Shown in pieces: positions 47,669 to 58,870 of a DNA stretch of 64,000 nucleotides. The stretch is taken from positions 799,657 to 863,656 of the forward strand of contig NW_004450585.1 of assembly GCF_000321225.1 (NCBI RefSeq), written 5' to 3'. Source of the DNA: Odobenus rosmarus divergens. Taxonomy: Eukaryota; Chordata; Mammalia; Carnivora; Odobenidae. The stretch's first letter is position 1. Each line of letters opens with the position of its first letter. The notes below the pieces were generated by a model. The model had not been told where the DNA came from, did no database searches, and saw only the letters and a program-made list of their open reading frames with translations. A program made the translations under genes and the position numbers.

Positions 47669-47959
47669 AGACAGTCACTACCAATCAGCAGGATCTCACA
47701 GGGGCAATGAAGCCTGTTTGGCATGCCTGGTCTCACATGTCCTCTTAGTCATCTGTTACTGATTTGCTAGCAGTTTTAGCATTCAGCATGGGCTCTGACC
47801 AGAAGGCTGGTAGAGATGAGAACTGAACTTTATTAAAGTGGATAATTTAGAAATCTGTGCCTTTGCACTAAGTAGGTGTTAGCTCTGTAGATGATTAGAT
47901 CAATAGGTTTCGACAGAAAAAAAATTCTGATCAAGATCGCTTTCTTTCTAAGCTGGCAT

Positions 47960-47960
<1 letters not shown>

Positions 47961-47998
<38 letters not shown>

Positions 47999-48193
47999 TT
48001 ATTTATTTATTTTAGAGCGAGAGAGATGGAGTGGGGGGGGGCGGGGCAGACAGAGGGGGAGAGAAAGAATCCCAAGCAGACTCTCCACTGAGCAAGGAGC
48101 CCAACGTGGGGCTCCATCCTGCAACCCTGAAATCATGACCCGAGCCAAAATCAAGAGCTGGCCACTCCACAGACTGAGCCACGCAGGCGCCCC
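47961..48193 (-). mobile_element. SINEC, older subfamily
   Basis: Minus-strand copy with a (TTTA)n tail of about 50 bases at the left, 'ccaaaatcaagagctggcc' and 'gagccacgcaggcgcccc' at the right. Near-perfect target-site duplication 'aagctggcatt' (47950-47960) and 'aagatggcatt' (48197-48207). Confidence 0.95.
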
Positions 48194-48509
48194 TTTAAGA
48201 TGGCATTCAGCAAATGTCTTCAATCAAACTGGACATTTGCCACCTTAAAAATGATTGATTCAGGTCCATGGGGGACTTGGAGAAAGTCCATAGATCATGG
48301 CTTCTGATCGAGAAAATCAACACTGTCTTGATGCCAATTCCTTGCATTTTGACACAGAGCAATGCAGGTAAAAGAAATGTGGCTTTTCCACACCTTGGAA
48401 GGAAGTTACTGAGTTGACCATACCTCCAGCTGATCACCCCGTTAGTTGCCCCAGCTGCTTAGAAGGACGTGCAGTTTCCTGCAGCTGCCCATCTGTCTAG
48501 TGCTAAGCT

Positions 48510-48785
48510 TTTGCACGTGCTGCTCGCTCCCTCTCTGTGGCATTCTTCATCGCCTGACTAGCTTCTCCTAGTCCTTTGAGACTCAGGCCCAGGGCCATCC
48601 CCTCCAGAAAATTTTTCTCCCTGCCTTCTGGGCTTACCTCTGTCATGGGCTCTTTGTACCATGTTGTGTCCATTTCCTCCTCCGCCTCCCGCAGGGGACC
48701 ATGCAGGCACAGGCCCTTTCTCTCTGTCCCCTGCACACAGCAGCGTGCTGAGCACACGGAAGGGGCTCAGGATATGTTTATTAAA
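48510..48785 (+). repeat. LINE-2 3' portion
   Basis: 'tctccctgccttctgggct', 'gtcccctgcacacagcagc' and 'gctcaggatatgtttatta' follow the L2 3' end order, including the final 'caataaatgtttgttg'-like end. Confidence 0.55.
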
Positions 48786-50889
48786 GGAGGTGGTACCCCT
48801 TTCGTGGATAGCGGCAGGGCCTTGTGACTGGAGCTGAGCTCTCCTGGGGCTCTTTTATCAGTAAAAGGATTACAGTGCAGCAGGGCTTTTCATGGGATTC
48901 TGAGCCAGTTTGTTTATTTACTTTAAAATGAATGGAGAGAGAAAAAAAAGGAAGAAAATACATCGAAATGCAATTTGAGGTGGTGGGATTCAGAGTGATT
49001 TATTTTTAGTTTGGTTTTTAGCTTTTCTGTGTTCTCTAAACTTTCTACATGGGTATATATTTTTCATTTTACAAGTCAAAAAATAGGCAGTAGTAGTTAA
49101 AAAATTAAGTAACTGGAATAAGATGTCAAATGGATTAGTTACTATTTGTTATAAAATTAAAACGTTTAAGCAAGCATGTTAGCCCGTTTTAAATTTTAAA
49201 ATAAAATACCAGTAGCCAGGAAACAAAAATAACCTCAGTTTAATTTGAAAAAGCTATATAACGATGTTGAAACTTTAAGATGGTTAGAATGGGTATGTGC
49301 TATTGCAAGCTTTGATTTGGCCCCAGGTTAACTCTAGAGGGGTCCCCACGTCAGCCTGTATCCCAGTGAGCACAGATGAACAATTTCTGAGAACTGTCTT
49401 TTTTAACAGATCCTCTCTGTCCTACAGAAGGAAGGCAAATGCGAAGTTTTCTCCAAGCAGAAGGGGAAAAATTCATTGTCACACAACAACCTCGGGAGAG
49501 CATTCGCAACCTACTCAGGCAAGGGTTGTGGGTTCTGGCATTTATAGGTCCAGCTATCAGCTACAGGGCTTGGGAGTACAAACGACCCAGTGCAATAGAT
49601 AAGGGGTGGGTTAGCCACAGGTTAAAATTACCTACAGAAAACCCTACAACAAAATACTCAAATGCAAAGCCTTGCTTGCTGTTATGAGCAGAAATGTAAC
49701 ACAATGAGGAAAATCCTAAGAGGGAAGGTGCTGGTGATTCTGATCAAGGTCTAGTGTGAACCGTGGGAACCTGTAGAGATGAGCTTAGGGGCTCCCACTA
49801 AGAGGGACCATGCTTGTGTGCGCCATGGGAATTCACTGATAAACCCCCACATCCGAGCCCTCGGACCATGGCCTGATTGTCAATAGTTTATGTTTACCTT
49901 GGAGTATCTTTCCAACTGTTTGTCACTCACAAGTTTAGGACACTGTATGGTGACTTAGCATGTGAATAGGGCTTCAGTTCCCAAGAAATTAAGGTTCCAG
50001 GTTGAGACTTTTGAAATTGTATTTGCTCTATTACATGGTAATTCACGAACAAGCACATCTGAAGGCACACTGGGAGTTCTTCTAGGAGCACAGAAGTAAA
50101 TGAAGGATATGTAAACATTTGGGGGAAAAGATATTATTTTATTTTCATTATGCAAATTTAAAAGCTAAATTTTAAATGTGTTGGAAAAGCCATTGGTTCA
50201 CTAATATCTCCTAAATTAGAAATAATTTAGTTCATAATTCTACAATCATACCAAATCATACCTTTTGTACTGGAGCACAACTTCATTGTAGAAGTCACAT
50301 GCTATCTGTAATAACAATGATTGCCATGCCACTCTGGACCTTGGAGCATTTGTCACCGTGTCATGGAAATTATGGTGATGATGATGATGATCAAAGAGAG
50401 TTTGAGGGAGTATTTCAGATCATATCCTTCAAAAGCAAGTATGTGGAACTCAGTTTTTAAATAAAATTGATAGTTGAAAACACTTGCCTCTCTTTACCTA
50501 CAACCTCATCTGTAATGATTCATCCTGAAAATGTAGACAGGGCAAAGCCCCATTAACCTTGTTCAGTTGACACGAAGTCCAGTTTTGTAACTCAGGCTTG
50601 CTGGAACTGTAACACTTGCTTCTGTAAAATCCTGACAAAAGATAGAGTACTTTCGTATTGATGTGTGATTAAATTGTTTCTCCTTCTCAGGAAAACCTCA
50701 CATTTAAAATCTAAATGCTTTTTCATCTCCAGGGACAGGCCAGAGAGCCCCTCCTCAATACTGTGGCACTTTTCTTTATCCTGGGAGGGAGTTGGAGTAA
50801 TGTGATGGATAACTGCATTTGTCTTTTGGAAGTTTCCCGTGTTATCCCTTGTGCTACTTGAGGCCGCCTAACTGGCCTACTTGTTGGTT
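48786..50889. other. Single-copy DNA, no gene
   Basis: Includes a short (GAT)n run at 50374-50392. 49290-49690 has open frames of 80-100 codons in two registers, without domains. No repeat family recognised. Confidence 0.4.
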
Positions 50890-51180
50890 AAGGTTACAAG
50901 TCCTCCTCAACTGCAGAGTGCTTACTCTTCGTAGGACCTGGAGAAGTAGCCCCCATCATCATTTGCCACACTTGATCTTAGCCAAAAGGCCGAGAAGCGA
51001 TTCCCATCATCATTTTCCAGATGAGAAAAAACTAAGGCTTGAAGGGATCGAGTGACTTCTTCAGGTTTAGACAATGCTTATCCGTGCATTGTAGAGTGGA
51101 GGATGGCTGGGGCAGCAAACGTGTTCAGAATAGACTGCAAATCTGATTTAGTCAGAGCATTGCCCTCTTGATTCCTCAGG
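50890..51180 (-). repeat. MIR SINE, interrupted by a U2 fragment
   Basis: Reverse-strand MIR: 'catcattttccagatgagaa', 'gaagggatcgagtgacttc' and later 'gactgcaaatctgattt'. The 34-nt U2 piece and one copy of its target site are inserted in it. Confidence 0.6.
50968..51001 (-). pseudogene. U2 snRNA 3'-truncated retropseudogene (first 34 nt)
   Basis: The reverse complement of these 34 bases equals the first 34 nucleotides of mammalian U2 snRNA, beginning 'atcgcttctcggcctttt'. The remaining 150 or so nucleotides are absent and there is no poly(A). It is flanked by a 17-bp direct repeat, 'cccatcatcatttgcca' at 50952-50968 and 'cccatcatcattttcca' at 51003-51019, one mismatch. It belongs to the known class of 3'-truncated snRNA pseudogenes attributed to self-primed reverse transcription. 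Too short to be functional. Confidence 0.95.
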
Positions 51181-51544
51181 CTCCTTAAAACCCCTGCCTT
51201 CCCCTCCTTCCCTCCATAAGTTTTTTTCCCATGAATTCCCTGGTAATTAATTCAACCCTCTTCCCAACACTTTACTTTGCTTGTGTGAATGGAGCCTTGG
51301 ATACCTGAGGACAGTAGACACATTTTGCTGGATTTTGTGTAGTTTATAATCCATGGTCAGAGCATCTTGGGAAGAAGTTGGTCCCTATTTCATGTCTCAG
51401 CCATGGATTTATGCTGCATAATTGGCAAGGAGGTCCTCTGGCTGTGCTAATTCTTCTTTGCTCAGGGCTTCTTGGCTCCATGAAGATGAGATTGTTAAGG
51501 TAGCTTTCAGGCAACTCTCCCCCATGCTTATTCTTCTGTAGACA

Positions 51545-52035
51545 TCATTCATTCATTTCCTCATTCAACAAGTATTATGTGCCAAACCCTGCCACAATGA
51601 TATAATGGCCAACAAGAATGAGAGCTGCTGTTCTCCTGGTGGAGACAAAAAATAACCAAGGAAACAAATCAACACGGTAAAGGTGAAGACCTTATGACAT
51701 GTAATGAGGGAAGTAAATGAGAGACTTGGCAGAGAATATCCCAGGAGGATGGCTCTCTAAATAGAATTGTCTGGAAAACCACTCTAAAGAATTGCCTTCT
51801 GCACTGACACATGATAGAAGGAAAAAAAAATCAGCCATTCCAGAACCTGGAGAAAGAATATACCAGGCAGGGAAAATAGGAAGATGCTCAGAGGTGGGCA
51901 AGAATTTGACTTATTTGAGAAGTTGGAAAGGGGCCAACGTAGCTGGAGCAGAGTGAGAGAGGGAGTGTGGTAAGCAAGGAGCAGGGTCAGACCTTGTTGG
52001 GCTTCGTTGGCGGCAGTGATTCTCAGAGGGACCAC
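51545..52035 (+). repeat. Ancient interspersed repeat, family unassigned
   Basis: 'caagtattatgtgccaaacc', 'ttctcctggtggagacaaa', 'ggatggctctctaaatag', 'ccagaacctggagaaag' and 'gagcagggtcagacctt' match the order of a widespread old mammalian repeat seen again at 56.2-56.8 kb and probably at 60.96-61.2 kb. Confidence 0.5.
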
Positions 52036-53243
52036 AATGGCACAGTCATACTGGCCGTTGCCAGTGAGCAACCATTTGACTTGTCTATGCCTTGTGGTTA
52101 GGTATTTAAAATCCCACTCTGGTCATAGGCCATGGCAAGGATGATTGTACCGTAAAAACATGTGTTTCAAGATTCCCTGTTAATCCTCCTAGGCTATCAA
52201 CATTAGGTGAGCTGTCAGGAACTGAGGAACTCTGCCCCCAGAGAGGCAACCATTTCACCCCTGAGGACATGAGCTGGAGGGGAACACAGGTTGCCCCTGT
52301 TCCTGTTCTGACCTTCCTGTTTATCCACAATTATTCTGAGACACTTGCATTTCCTTTGGCAGCCCACACAGCACTTAACCTTCACCATGCAAATTAGTAT
52401 TAATCTATCAAGGATTCTAGGCCAGCCTGTTTTTGTCCCCATTAACCTCTGGCTAGCCCTACACTACTCCAATAAAAAGAACTCCATTTCCTAATCAATG
52501 GTCACTTCCCGATGGAAATCATAATTATGGTTCTGCAGCATTCAGTTCGCATACACAGCTTTTATGAGTGTGATGGATGGAAGTGAGGCAATGGGACTGA
52601 GTGGGTCGCATGCCCGGTTGCTTTGCTCATCTTTTCTGCAGGTTATGAAGGGTGGCCATGTACTTTATTTTCCAAATAGGGGCACTTTTAAGAGTGAAAG
52701 GGGGGGTTCTATGAACTATTATGCTGTGAAAACAGACATAAACTGAGGTGGGTGGTCACCCCAAGTCTTCAGTCTTTGGATATCACACACTGTTATTATA
52801 TTTCTGGTTTTTTTCCATATAACCTGAGAGGCATTCAATCTCTCTTGCCCCTTATGTTACATTCAAGTACGTTAAGTCCGTCCAATGTATGGGTCTAAAG
52901 AGAACATCATAAAGTGATCTTCCCGATGGACTTCTTACTGGTGGCATATGCCGAATTTCAGAATTAAGTAGGTAAGCCAACCTTGTGACTTCAGTACTGT
53001 CCTTAGGCTCTAGATGGTTAGGAAAATGGCAGAGAGTTCTGAAAACTGTTTGCTTCCCTCACTCCATGTTCACTTTCCTGCCTAACAAAAGTACCTCTGA
53101 AAGGGGAGAGGTAGGTGGCTTGGAGATAATTTGCCTGATGATCTCTGGTCAGACCACCTGCTCGTGATGGGGAAGGTAGAAAAGGAGTTATTCTCAAGAC
53201 AGCAAGTAATATGCTATAGTGAGAACCTATTGTAGGTGTTAAT
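52036..53243. other. Single-copy DNA, no gene
   Basis: No coding or repeat family recognised. Confidence 0.4.
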
Positions 53244-53316
53244 AAGAAATGGACTGTCTTTAAAAAAAAAAGAAATGGACTGTCTTAAAAAAAGAAAGAA
53301 AGAAATGGACTGTCTT
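53244..53316. repeat. Three copies of a 17-bp unit separated by poly(A)
   Basis: 'aagaaatggactgtctt' occurs identically at 53244-53260, 53270-53286 and 53300-53316. The spacers are 'taaaaaaaaa' and 'aaaaaaagaaagaa'. The layout fits either two nested poly(A)-only retroinsertions with target-site duplications, or a young minisatellite. Confidence 0.95.
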
Positions 53317-54179
53317 GAGGGACAGGAATGAACAGGGTGAACCCAATTTATTACTCTTGGTCTTACAGGAAAGAAAAATATATTACCCTGAATATCCTTA
53401 ATTGGCAAGAATAATTTTTTATTATTCTTTAATTTATTAGAAAATCTTTGAAAAGAGCCTTGACCGAATGTTTGTTTGCTTATTTGCTTAAAGAAAAGCA
53501 CAAAACTGTTGGATAAATTTAAAATTGTATCCTGTCCTCCCTCCCTAAGCCATAGTTAAGTCAAAGTCTATCAGTCAAGTTAAAATGTTCTTCAGATACC
53601 CAGTCGCAGTGAATCTGTCAAGAAGAGAGTCTCTCAAATGGGATGATATTCTTGGAGATGCAAATTATTCCTCAACAGGATCTGATGGTTCACTTTTTCT
53701 GAGGGCACCTTTTCTTCTTTCATAGGAGAGCTGACGGAGAGCTGCTGTGCTGAGAATATTTAGCTCCATGATTTAGACTAACAAAGTATCTCATACCACA
53801 ATTCCCCACTAGGGTTTTGGTAAGTCATGTCAACATGCTGAGATGTTGTTGACATTTACAAGGAAGTTCACCTAATCCTCCAATGACCCATCTCCTTCTC
53901 TCCCCCTCTGTCCACTGTTGTTTCCTACCCTTTCCTATTATTTTTTATGCCAGCAAAAAATGAGCTCACTCCTGTATCAGGACAGCTGTCCCCTCAAACT
54001 CCTGTCCATGTGCTCAGTTCAGTGCAGCTCAGCCTGAAAGCAAATATTTTTACGAAACAACTGGGATATAACTATATAACTAATAGATAAAATAGGGATG
54101 CATTGTGGTTCGATTCTGTGGAAAAATAAATTGCCCAGTGTGAATCCCATGGAGGCATGTTTAAGGATACTCAATCACA
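53317..54179. other. Single-copy DNA, no gene
   Basis: No coding or repeat family recognised. Confidence 0.4.
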
Positions 54180-54496
54180 GAAGTGTTTTGCCATCTAGAC
54201 CAGTGTCCAGAAAAAATGCAATATAAGTCATATATGTAATGTAAAATTCTCTGGTGGCCACATAAAAAATAAGTGAAACTAATTTTAGTAATTTGTTTTA
54301 TTTAATCCAATATATTCAAAATATTATCTCAACATGTAATCAATATCAAAACTATTAATGATATATTGTACATTATTTTCATGCTAAGCCTTTGAAATCT
54401 GGGGCAAGTTTCAATCCAGACTAGCCACATTTCACATGCTCAATAGCCACATGGATAGTAGCTACTGCATTGGACAGGATAGTACAGATGTAGACC
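54180..54496. mobile_element. hAT-type MER DNA transposon fossil, nearly complete
   Basis: 'accagtgtccagaaaaaatg', 'ctctggtggccacataaaaa', 'tttaatccaatatattcaaa', 'gcctttgaaatctggggca' and 'gctcaatagccacatggata' run in the order of the same family as at 35.85 kb. This copy keeps the long AT-rich middle lost in the other. Confidence 0.65.
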
Positions 54497-54767
54497 TTTG
54501 CTACTCCAAAATGTGGTCTGTGGACAGATGTCACTCTGTGAGCTGTTGGTACAGGTCCAAAATGAGATAAATGTAGAAGGTGAAAAGAAGTATTTAAAAA
54601 CTTTGGTGGCAATTTGACATTGCCATGATAGCCAAGCATGTAATCATTTTTAAAGTAATTATTTTTATTGTTATTTTTCAGAATATTAGTCTGCAATTGA
54701 TTGGGGGTCAGAGTAGGGCAGCAACCTGAATCTTCCTCACGGATAGCTTGAGAAGCTCTGCTCTAGA
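54497..54767. mobile_element. Second, adjacent hAT-type MITE fossil
   Basis: Starts 'tgctactccaaaatgtggtc' and ends 'agcttgagaagctctgctct', giving partly complementary ends of the cagtgctactcaaagt type. It abuts the previous element. Confidence 0.45.
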
Positions 54768-54919
54768 CCTGCCACCCTCCTCACCCTAGACTTCTTGGCC
54801 AGATTTGCCCAGCAACCTATAGAAATAGATCCCTCAAAAGTCACTAGTATGGCTCATTGTGGAACTCTGGCTTCCTTCTGGTTATCATTCTCGTCAGTGT
54901 TTCTTGATATTTAACTCTT

Positions 54920-55113
54920 TTTTTTTTAAGATTTTTTTTATTTATTTGACACAGAGAGACAGGGAGAGAGGGAACACAAGCAGGGGGAATGGGAGAGGGA
55001 GAAGCAGGCTTCCCGCGGAGCAGGGAGCCCGATGTGGGGCTCGATCCCAGGACCCTGGGATCATGACCTGAGCCGAAGGCAGATGCTTAACGACTGAGCC
55101 ACCCAGGCACCCC
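54920..55113 (-). mobile_element. SINEC, young type, full length
   Basis: Minus-strand copy with T-rich left side, 'gggagcccgatgtggggct' and 'gagccacccaggcaccc' at the right. Perfect 15-bp target-site duplication 'tgatatttaactctt' at 54905-54919 and 55117-55131. Confidence 0.97.
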
Positions 55114-55131
55114 TCATGATATTTAACTCTT

Positions 55132-55919
55132 AACCACCTCTTTTTTCTTAAAACTTTCGCTCCCTAAGATTATTGGTTCTCTTAATTGATTTCTTCAGCA
55201 TCCTTCTAAATCCGAGTTCACCAGGAAATAACAGGGTTGGAAGTGAGCTAATTTAGGAAACATAATTTGTCCATTGAGCATAGTATAGTTATGAGTAGAA
55301 AGCTAGGAGATGGGTTGTCAGGGAGAAAAAGAGTGCATATGTTAGGATTTTCCAGAGAAAAAGAACCAGTAGGTTATATTTCTATGTATAGATGTGTCTC
55401 TATCTGTCTATCTATCATCTATGTATGTATGTATGTATGTATCATCTATCTACCTATCTGAGAGAGAAATTATAAAGTCAGCAGTCAGGTGGTGGAGAGA
55501 GAGGAGAGGACCTGCCTGACAGGCTGTTAGGAGGGGGATGATGGCAGGATGTGAGGTGTGTGAGACTGGGAGCAGGTGACACTGACTCCCAGGCTTAGCT
55601 AGCGGGATGCCAGGAAGGACCAGATCCACCTGGATGGATCCACCCCAGCACCTGAAAGTTACAATCAAAGTCTCTGAAAGGGAACCCCTTTCCTCCACCT
55701 CTTCCTACCTCTTTCTCTCACCCCCAGCTCCTTCTCTTGATCCCATTCTGTGAGCAGGATCACTGTTCTTCCACTCACGAGGGCTCAGAACCTGGGATCA
55801 CCTTTGCTTCCCTTCCCCTTGTACGTCCCATCTCTTGTGGAGTCCTAGAGAGTCTATTTCCACAGACTCTCTTTCTTTCAGCCTCTCATTTCTATTCATA
55901 TTCCTTAGCAACCAGCTAG
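55132..55919. other. Single-copy DNA with a tetranucleotide microsatellite
   Basis: 55396-55459 is (TCTA)n passing into (TATG)n and back. The rest is without recognisable genes. Confidence 0.6.
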
Positions 55920-56165
55920 AACAGACTCATCACCTCTGGCTAAGCTCTTGCAATGTCCTCCTAATGTGTCTTCATATTACCAGCCTCTTCGTGCTCCAAA
56001 CCACCTTCATGCCACTGCCAAGTAATCTTGAGGAACAGCTTCAAGCCTGTCTTCCCTCCCCAAAGTTCCATGTCCTCTCATTGCCTATTGATGATGTCTT
56101 GTCTCCTTCCTTGGGGATTCAAGGGCCTCCATGACCTGGCTCCAGCAGCTGTTTTTAGGGTTCAT
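55920..56165 (+). repeat. LINE-2 ORF2-end fragment (left part)
   Basis: 'ctcttgcaatgtcctcctaa', 'ccaaaccaccttcatgcc' and 'caagggcctccatgacctgg' correspond to the L2 region just before the reverse-transcriptase end. The matching right part resumes at about 56985 in the same orientation. Confidence 0.65.
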
Positions 56166-56860
56166 CCTCTACCCCAGGTTACTGAGTTCTCTGCATGTCA
56201 GGCACTGTGGAAGGTCCCAAAGGTACAGCCCTAATGGCATAAGAGGGCATGGAGGGAGCAAGTTTCACTGGGGGCACATGGTAAGGGGCTTTAACCTGAT
56301 GTAGGGTTCTCATTAAGCTGAGCCCTAAGGGATTTTTAGGAATTGGCTAAGAAGAGGAAACCATACATACTAAGGCCTAGACACTAGAAAAAAGTGTGAT
56401 TCATTTAAGGGCCTGGAATAAAAGCACCTGGCTGAATCCACAGAGAGCAAGGACAGGCTCAACATGATGTCACAGAGGGGCATATAGGAACCATCTTAAG
56501 AATGTGGGACTGGGGCGCCTGGGTGGCTCAGTCATTAAGCGTCTGCCTTCGGCTCAGGTCATGGTCCCAGGATCCTGGAATCAAGCCCCACATCGGGCTC
56601 CCTGCTCCGCACGAAGCCTGCTTCTCCCTCTTCCACTCCCCCCGCTTGTGTTCCCTCTCTCCCTGTGTCTCTTTCTGTCAAATAAATAAATAAAATTAAA
56701 AAAAAAAAAAGAATGTGGGACTTAATCCCAAGGGCAATGGGAAACCATGGGAAGATTTCAAGCAGGGATGTGAAAGGATCAGATTTGCCTTTTAAAAAGT
56801 TTACTCTAACTGTTGTAGATTTTAACTATTGAGTACCTCTTTTCCCCCCCTAAAACTTTC
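56166..56860 (+). repeat. Ancient interspersed repeat splitting the L2, itself split by a SINE
   Basis: 'gcatgtcaggcactgtggaa', 'taagctgagccctaaggga', 'cctggctgaatcc' and, past the SINE, 'ttaatcccaagggcaatggg' and 'tttcaagcagggatgtgaa' match the same old family as at 51.5-52.0 kb. It lies between the two L2 parts, so the order of insertion is L2, then this element, then the SINE. Confidence 0.5.
56512..56708 (+). mobile_element. SINEC, young type, full length
   Basis: Head 'ggggcgcctgggtggctcag', a CT-rich region and 'tcaaataaataaataaaa' tail. Perfect 14-bp target-site duplication 'aagaatgtgggact' at 56498-56511 and 56709-56722. The least diverged copy in the window by eye. Confidence 0.98.
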
Positions 56861-56984
56861 TCTAACATTTTGAATCCTATGTTAAATTTTATCTCCATGT
56901 ACGTTGGGAATTCTAAAGCTTATTTCTCAAAGAAGCTGTTTCATTTAATATCTCTCTTGTGTGCCCTGTGTTCTTTGGAACACA

Positions 56985-57290
56985 ATTTGAGAAATGCTGG
57001 CCTAAGTAATTTCCTCTGCCTGGGATGCATCCCTGCCCTGTTGAAATCCAGCCATCTCACCAGACCCAGATCCAATCATTCTTCCAGTTCTGCCACAATT
57101 GTCTGAAGCCTCTCCCAGGTCCCACAGTCAGGTCTAAAGTCAGCTTTCTTCATCCCTGAAGCCAAGGTTCTTTTCAGATCTTAAAAGGCTATCGTTCTGG
57201 GATATCAGAGATCTCTGTCTTTTCTGAAATTTTATAGTGCCTTATTGACCTATTTCTTGGGGACTCACCAGCTGACCTTGTAGGAGAGCA
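56985..57290 (+). repeat. LINE-2 3' portion (right part)
   Basis: 'aagtaatttcctctgcctgg', 'gatgcatccctgccctgttg', 'agcctctcccaggtcccaca' and 'gaaattttatagtgcctt' continue the L2 order begun at 55.9 kb. Confidence 0.65.
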
Positions 57291-58660
57291 GAATATGTAT
57301 ATGTCTTCATTCACCCCTTAAGGGCTGGGGTTGGGGGTTATTAGTTTCTGGGGCTCTCTCATACTCTTGCTACCTTGTCCAGAGGAGGAGCTCGATTGCT
57401 TTTTAATGAATTCTCACCACTTGAGAAGCTGCCCTCCCCCTGTTCTAGGCCACGTGTATGTAGAGCACCTCTGTCTTCAGCAGGAACTGCAACCGTCCCA
57501 GGATCGTCTGGGTGCCTGTCAGCGCCCAAGCTGGAGGGGATGCTGGAGGGGAAAGCTCACTCTGACTTCGACCCCTGGGATCCTTAAAGCCCTGGCAGTC
57601 TCCTGCCACCCACCCCGTATTTTTATCCCCCAGATCAAGACTCTAGAATGCTTTCCGGAGATCCCTGAGGCCGTCTGGAACACACAGACCAGGCCAGGCA
57701 CGCGATGGGCATGTTCCTCTCTCCGCTTAGTGCTTTCTGAGTTTCACCGTCACTGAACCAGGGAAGAGGTCTGTTTTCCTGTTGTGCCTTCGAGGGTTTC
57801 TCAGCCTGCGCTTAAGAACAGGCTTCCTTTGGTCCACAGGGTATCACAGAGGCATTTCCCCTTTTGTGATAGCGTGTGTGGGGAAGGCAAGTGGGGAGTA
57901 ATGGCTTTTGTCAAGGAGTCCGTCCTCCCCCCGCATCACTGTCGGCTCCCCTTGCTAGTGCTCGTTCCCCTCACTCCTTGTGGGAAGGACTGTCAAAGGA
58001 TGTCAGGATAAATTCTCTGCTCCTACTTTCTCCTTTTCTCTCTCTCTCTCCCTCCTCTCTTTTGATTCTGTCTTGATGTCATCTCTTCAAAGTATACTAC
58101 CTGTAAAATATTGATTCACAGCAGGCTGCATCTGCCAGGATCAGATTTCTCTTCCTCTGGCAGCAGGAATAAACTACCACAGGCACGCAGACCGGGTGCC
58201 AGCTTCGTCGCGGCTTCCCCCACCCCCGTCTGTCTCTTGCCTGACTCGAAATAATGAAACTGAGGCCAGAGACATTCCAGAAGCAGAGAAACCAAGGAAC
58301 AACCCGTGAGGACATAAAAGAGCCCGGGGAGGCTGCAAATGGCGAGTGTAACAGATACCACCCCAAGCTGCGGAGGGACCCGGAGCTCCCTGGCTTTCTG
58401 ATAGCAAGTAGAAGAATAGCAAAGGAAAACAAAGCTGCCCGGTTAACGGCCCCTGGGAGCATCATCACAATGGTCCTCTGCCTCCTGGCCCTCCTCCGTT
58501 TCCCCACTCATCTTGGGCTGGATTGTAAAGCTGCGCCTTGAAGCCCTGGTGTCTTATGAACCCTGCCGGGGATATCAAACCCAGAGGAAGAGCTGATGTC
58601 ACAGGGACGTGAATTCTGTTTGTGTAGGAAACAGAGAGTTAACCATCGTGAGGTAGCAGG
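57291..58660. other. GC-richer single-copy DNA, no gene
   Basis: Contains the longest frames of the window (57331-57756 plus, 58097-58507 minus). Both lack recognisable domains and overlap frames in other registers. 58034-58062 is CT-rich simple sequence. Confidence 0.45.
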
Positions 58661-58664
58661 CCAA

Positions 58665-58870
58665 GGTGGGGAAGGGCTTGGGCTCTGGAGCCAGAGCCTG
58701 GGGTAGGTACAAGCTGCTTACCACTCATGTGATTTGGGGCAAGTTAGCGGAACTTATGTCCCCATTTCCTTGTTGGGATAACGGAACTGTTGTCATGATT
58801 ATGTGAATTAATAATAGTTGTAAGGCATTTAGAATAGTGCCTGGCACACAGCACTATTGAAATGTCTACT
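58665..58870 (+). repeat. MIR SINE, nearly full length
   Basis: 'gcttgggctctggagccaga', 'catgtgatttggggcaagtt', 'atgtccccatttccttgttg' and 'agaatagtgcctggcacaca' reproduce the MIR order. Confidence 0.9.

Noticed and set aside
57331..57756. 141-codon open frame, the longest in the window
   Set aside because: No domain, no codon pattern distinct from the GC-rich surroundings, and other frames overlap it. Expected by chance in 64 kb.
58097..58507. 136-codon minus-strand frame
   Set aside because: Overlaps two other minus-strand frames and a plus-strand frame, with no recognisable protein features.
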